Source of the DNA: an archaeon | Lineage (GTDB): Archaea; Asgardarchaeota; Hermodarchaeia; Hermodarchaeales; Hermodarchaeaceae | DNA length: 20,310 bases | Assembly: GCA_016550425.1 (NCBI GenBank) | Contig: JABXGS010000070.1 | Span: 1 to 20,310, forward strand | Reading direction: 5' to 3' | Shown: positions 20,113 to 20,310 of the stretch, in pieces | Position numbering within the stretch: position 1 is the stretch's first letter | How the letters are laid out: the number at the start of each line of letters is the position of its first letter | Notes under the pieces: generated by a model | Told to the model about the DNA's origin: nothing | Databases searched by the model: none | Seen by the model: only the letters and a program-made list of their open reading frames with translations | Translations under genes and position numbers: made by a program

Positions 20113-20310
20113 TCAAAGTAAAATCACATCAAATGCATTTTTACATATTCATCATTGATAAATAGTCATTTCTTTTAAGAGACATTTTGAATAAAACATT
20201 GGACCTAATAGTACCCATTAATTTCCATTCTTTGTAGGAATTCTTTGAGGCGCTTTCATATTTCGAAGTAGCTAATAACCCCGTATCAAATCAACGATAT
20301 TCATGAAATC

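Noticed and set aside
1..20310. CRISPR array, prophage or toxin-antitoxin pair
   Set aside because: I see no regularly spaced repeats, no phage structural or integrase genes, and no toxin next to the AbrB-like gene.

Overview
This window is a stretch of archaeal chromosome. It carries archaeal/eukaryotic-type ribosomal proteins (P0, P1/L12, eL31, eL39, eL37, eS19, LX/eL20), aIF6, Spt5, SecE, prefoldin alpha, a PDCD5 homologue, RNase P subunit Rpp21, an Sm-like protein and a SepF protein. Promoters look like BRE/TATA elements. Several tRNA genes contain introns of the bulge-helix-bulge type. A GTG/TTG start is common. An Asgard-like or related lineage would fit (MCT-1/Tma20 homologue, several tRNA introns), but the sequence alone does not settle the phylum.

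Layout. 1-9953 is almost entirely minus-strand and holds two conserved archaeal information-processing blocks. Read in the direction of transcription, the first is eS19, PDCD5-like, eL39, eL31, aIF6, LX, prefoldin alpha, FtsY. It runs on into ornithine carbamoyltransferase, D-aminoacyl-tRNA deacylase, SecE and Spt5. The second is L11, L1, P0, P1/L12. A small plus-strand membrane protein gene sits between spt5 and the L11 operon. 9672-12321 is a tRNA-rich section: YhbY-like protein and Rpp21 behind tRNA-Gly(GCC); tRNA-Gly(UCC); an orphan 131-residue protein with a strongly structured leader; tRNA-Val(GAC) and a tRNA-Phe(GAA) that appears to contain two introns; a four-helix membrane protein; and an intron-bearing tRNA-Ala(GGC) behind the LSm-eL37 gene pair. 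12878-14068 is a lone tnpB (IS200/IS605 type, no tnpA). 14347-19718 holds RNA-modification and housekeeping genes: MCT-1-like PUA protein, SepF, Trm5, DUF371, protein-isoaspartate methyltransferase, a PUA-NSUN RNA m5C methyltransferase and a PhzF-family protein. The last gene is a small AbrB-like protein with a basic, proline-rich tail.

How the genes fit together. Nearly everything serves translation: ribosome stalk (L11, P0, P1), elongation-coupled transcription (Spt5), membrane targeting (FtsY, SecE), subunit joining and recycling factors (aIF6, MCT-1-like), tRNA processing and quality control (Rpp21, DtdA, Trm5, NSUN-like) and the tRNAs themselves. Trm5 modifies G37, and the tRNA-Phe gene here has G37 exactly at its canonical intron border.

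The most unusual observations are the inferred two-intron tRNA-Phe, an 85-nt leader with a predicted pseudoknot and a ribosome-binding-site hairpin in front of the orphan 131-residue gene, a P0 protein without its acidic C-terminal tail, two tiny ATGA-coupled upstream ORFs before the AbrB-like gene, and ribosome-binding sites embedded in inverted repeats at several genes.
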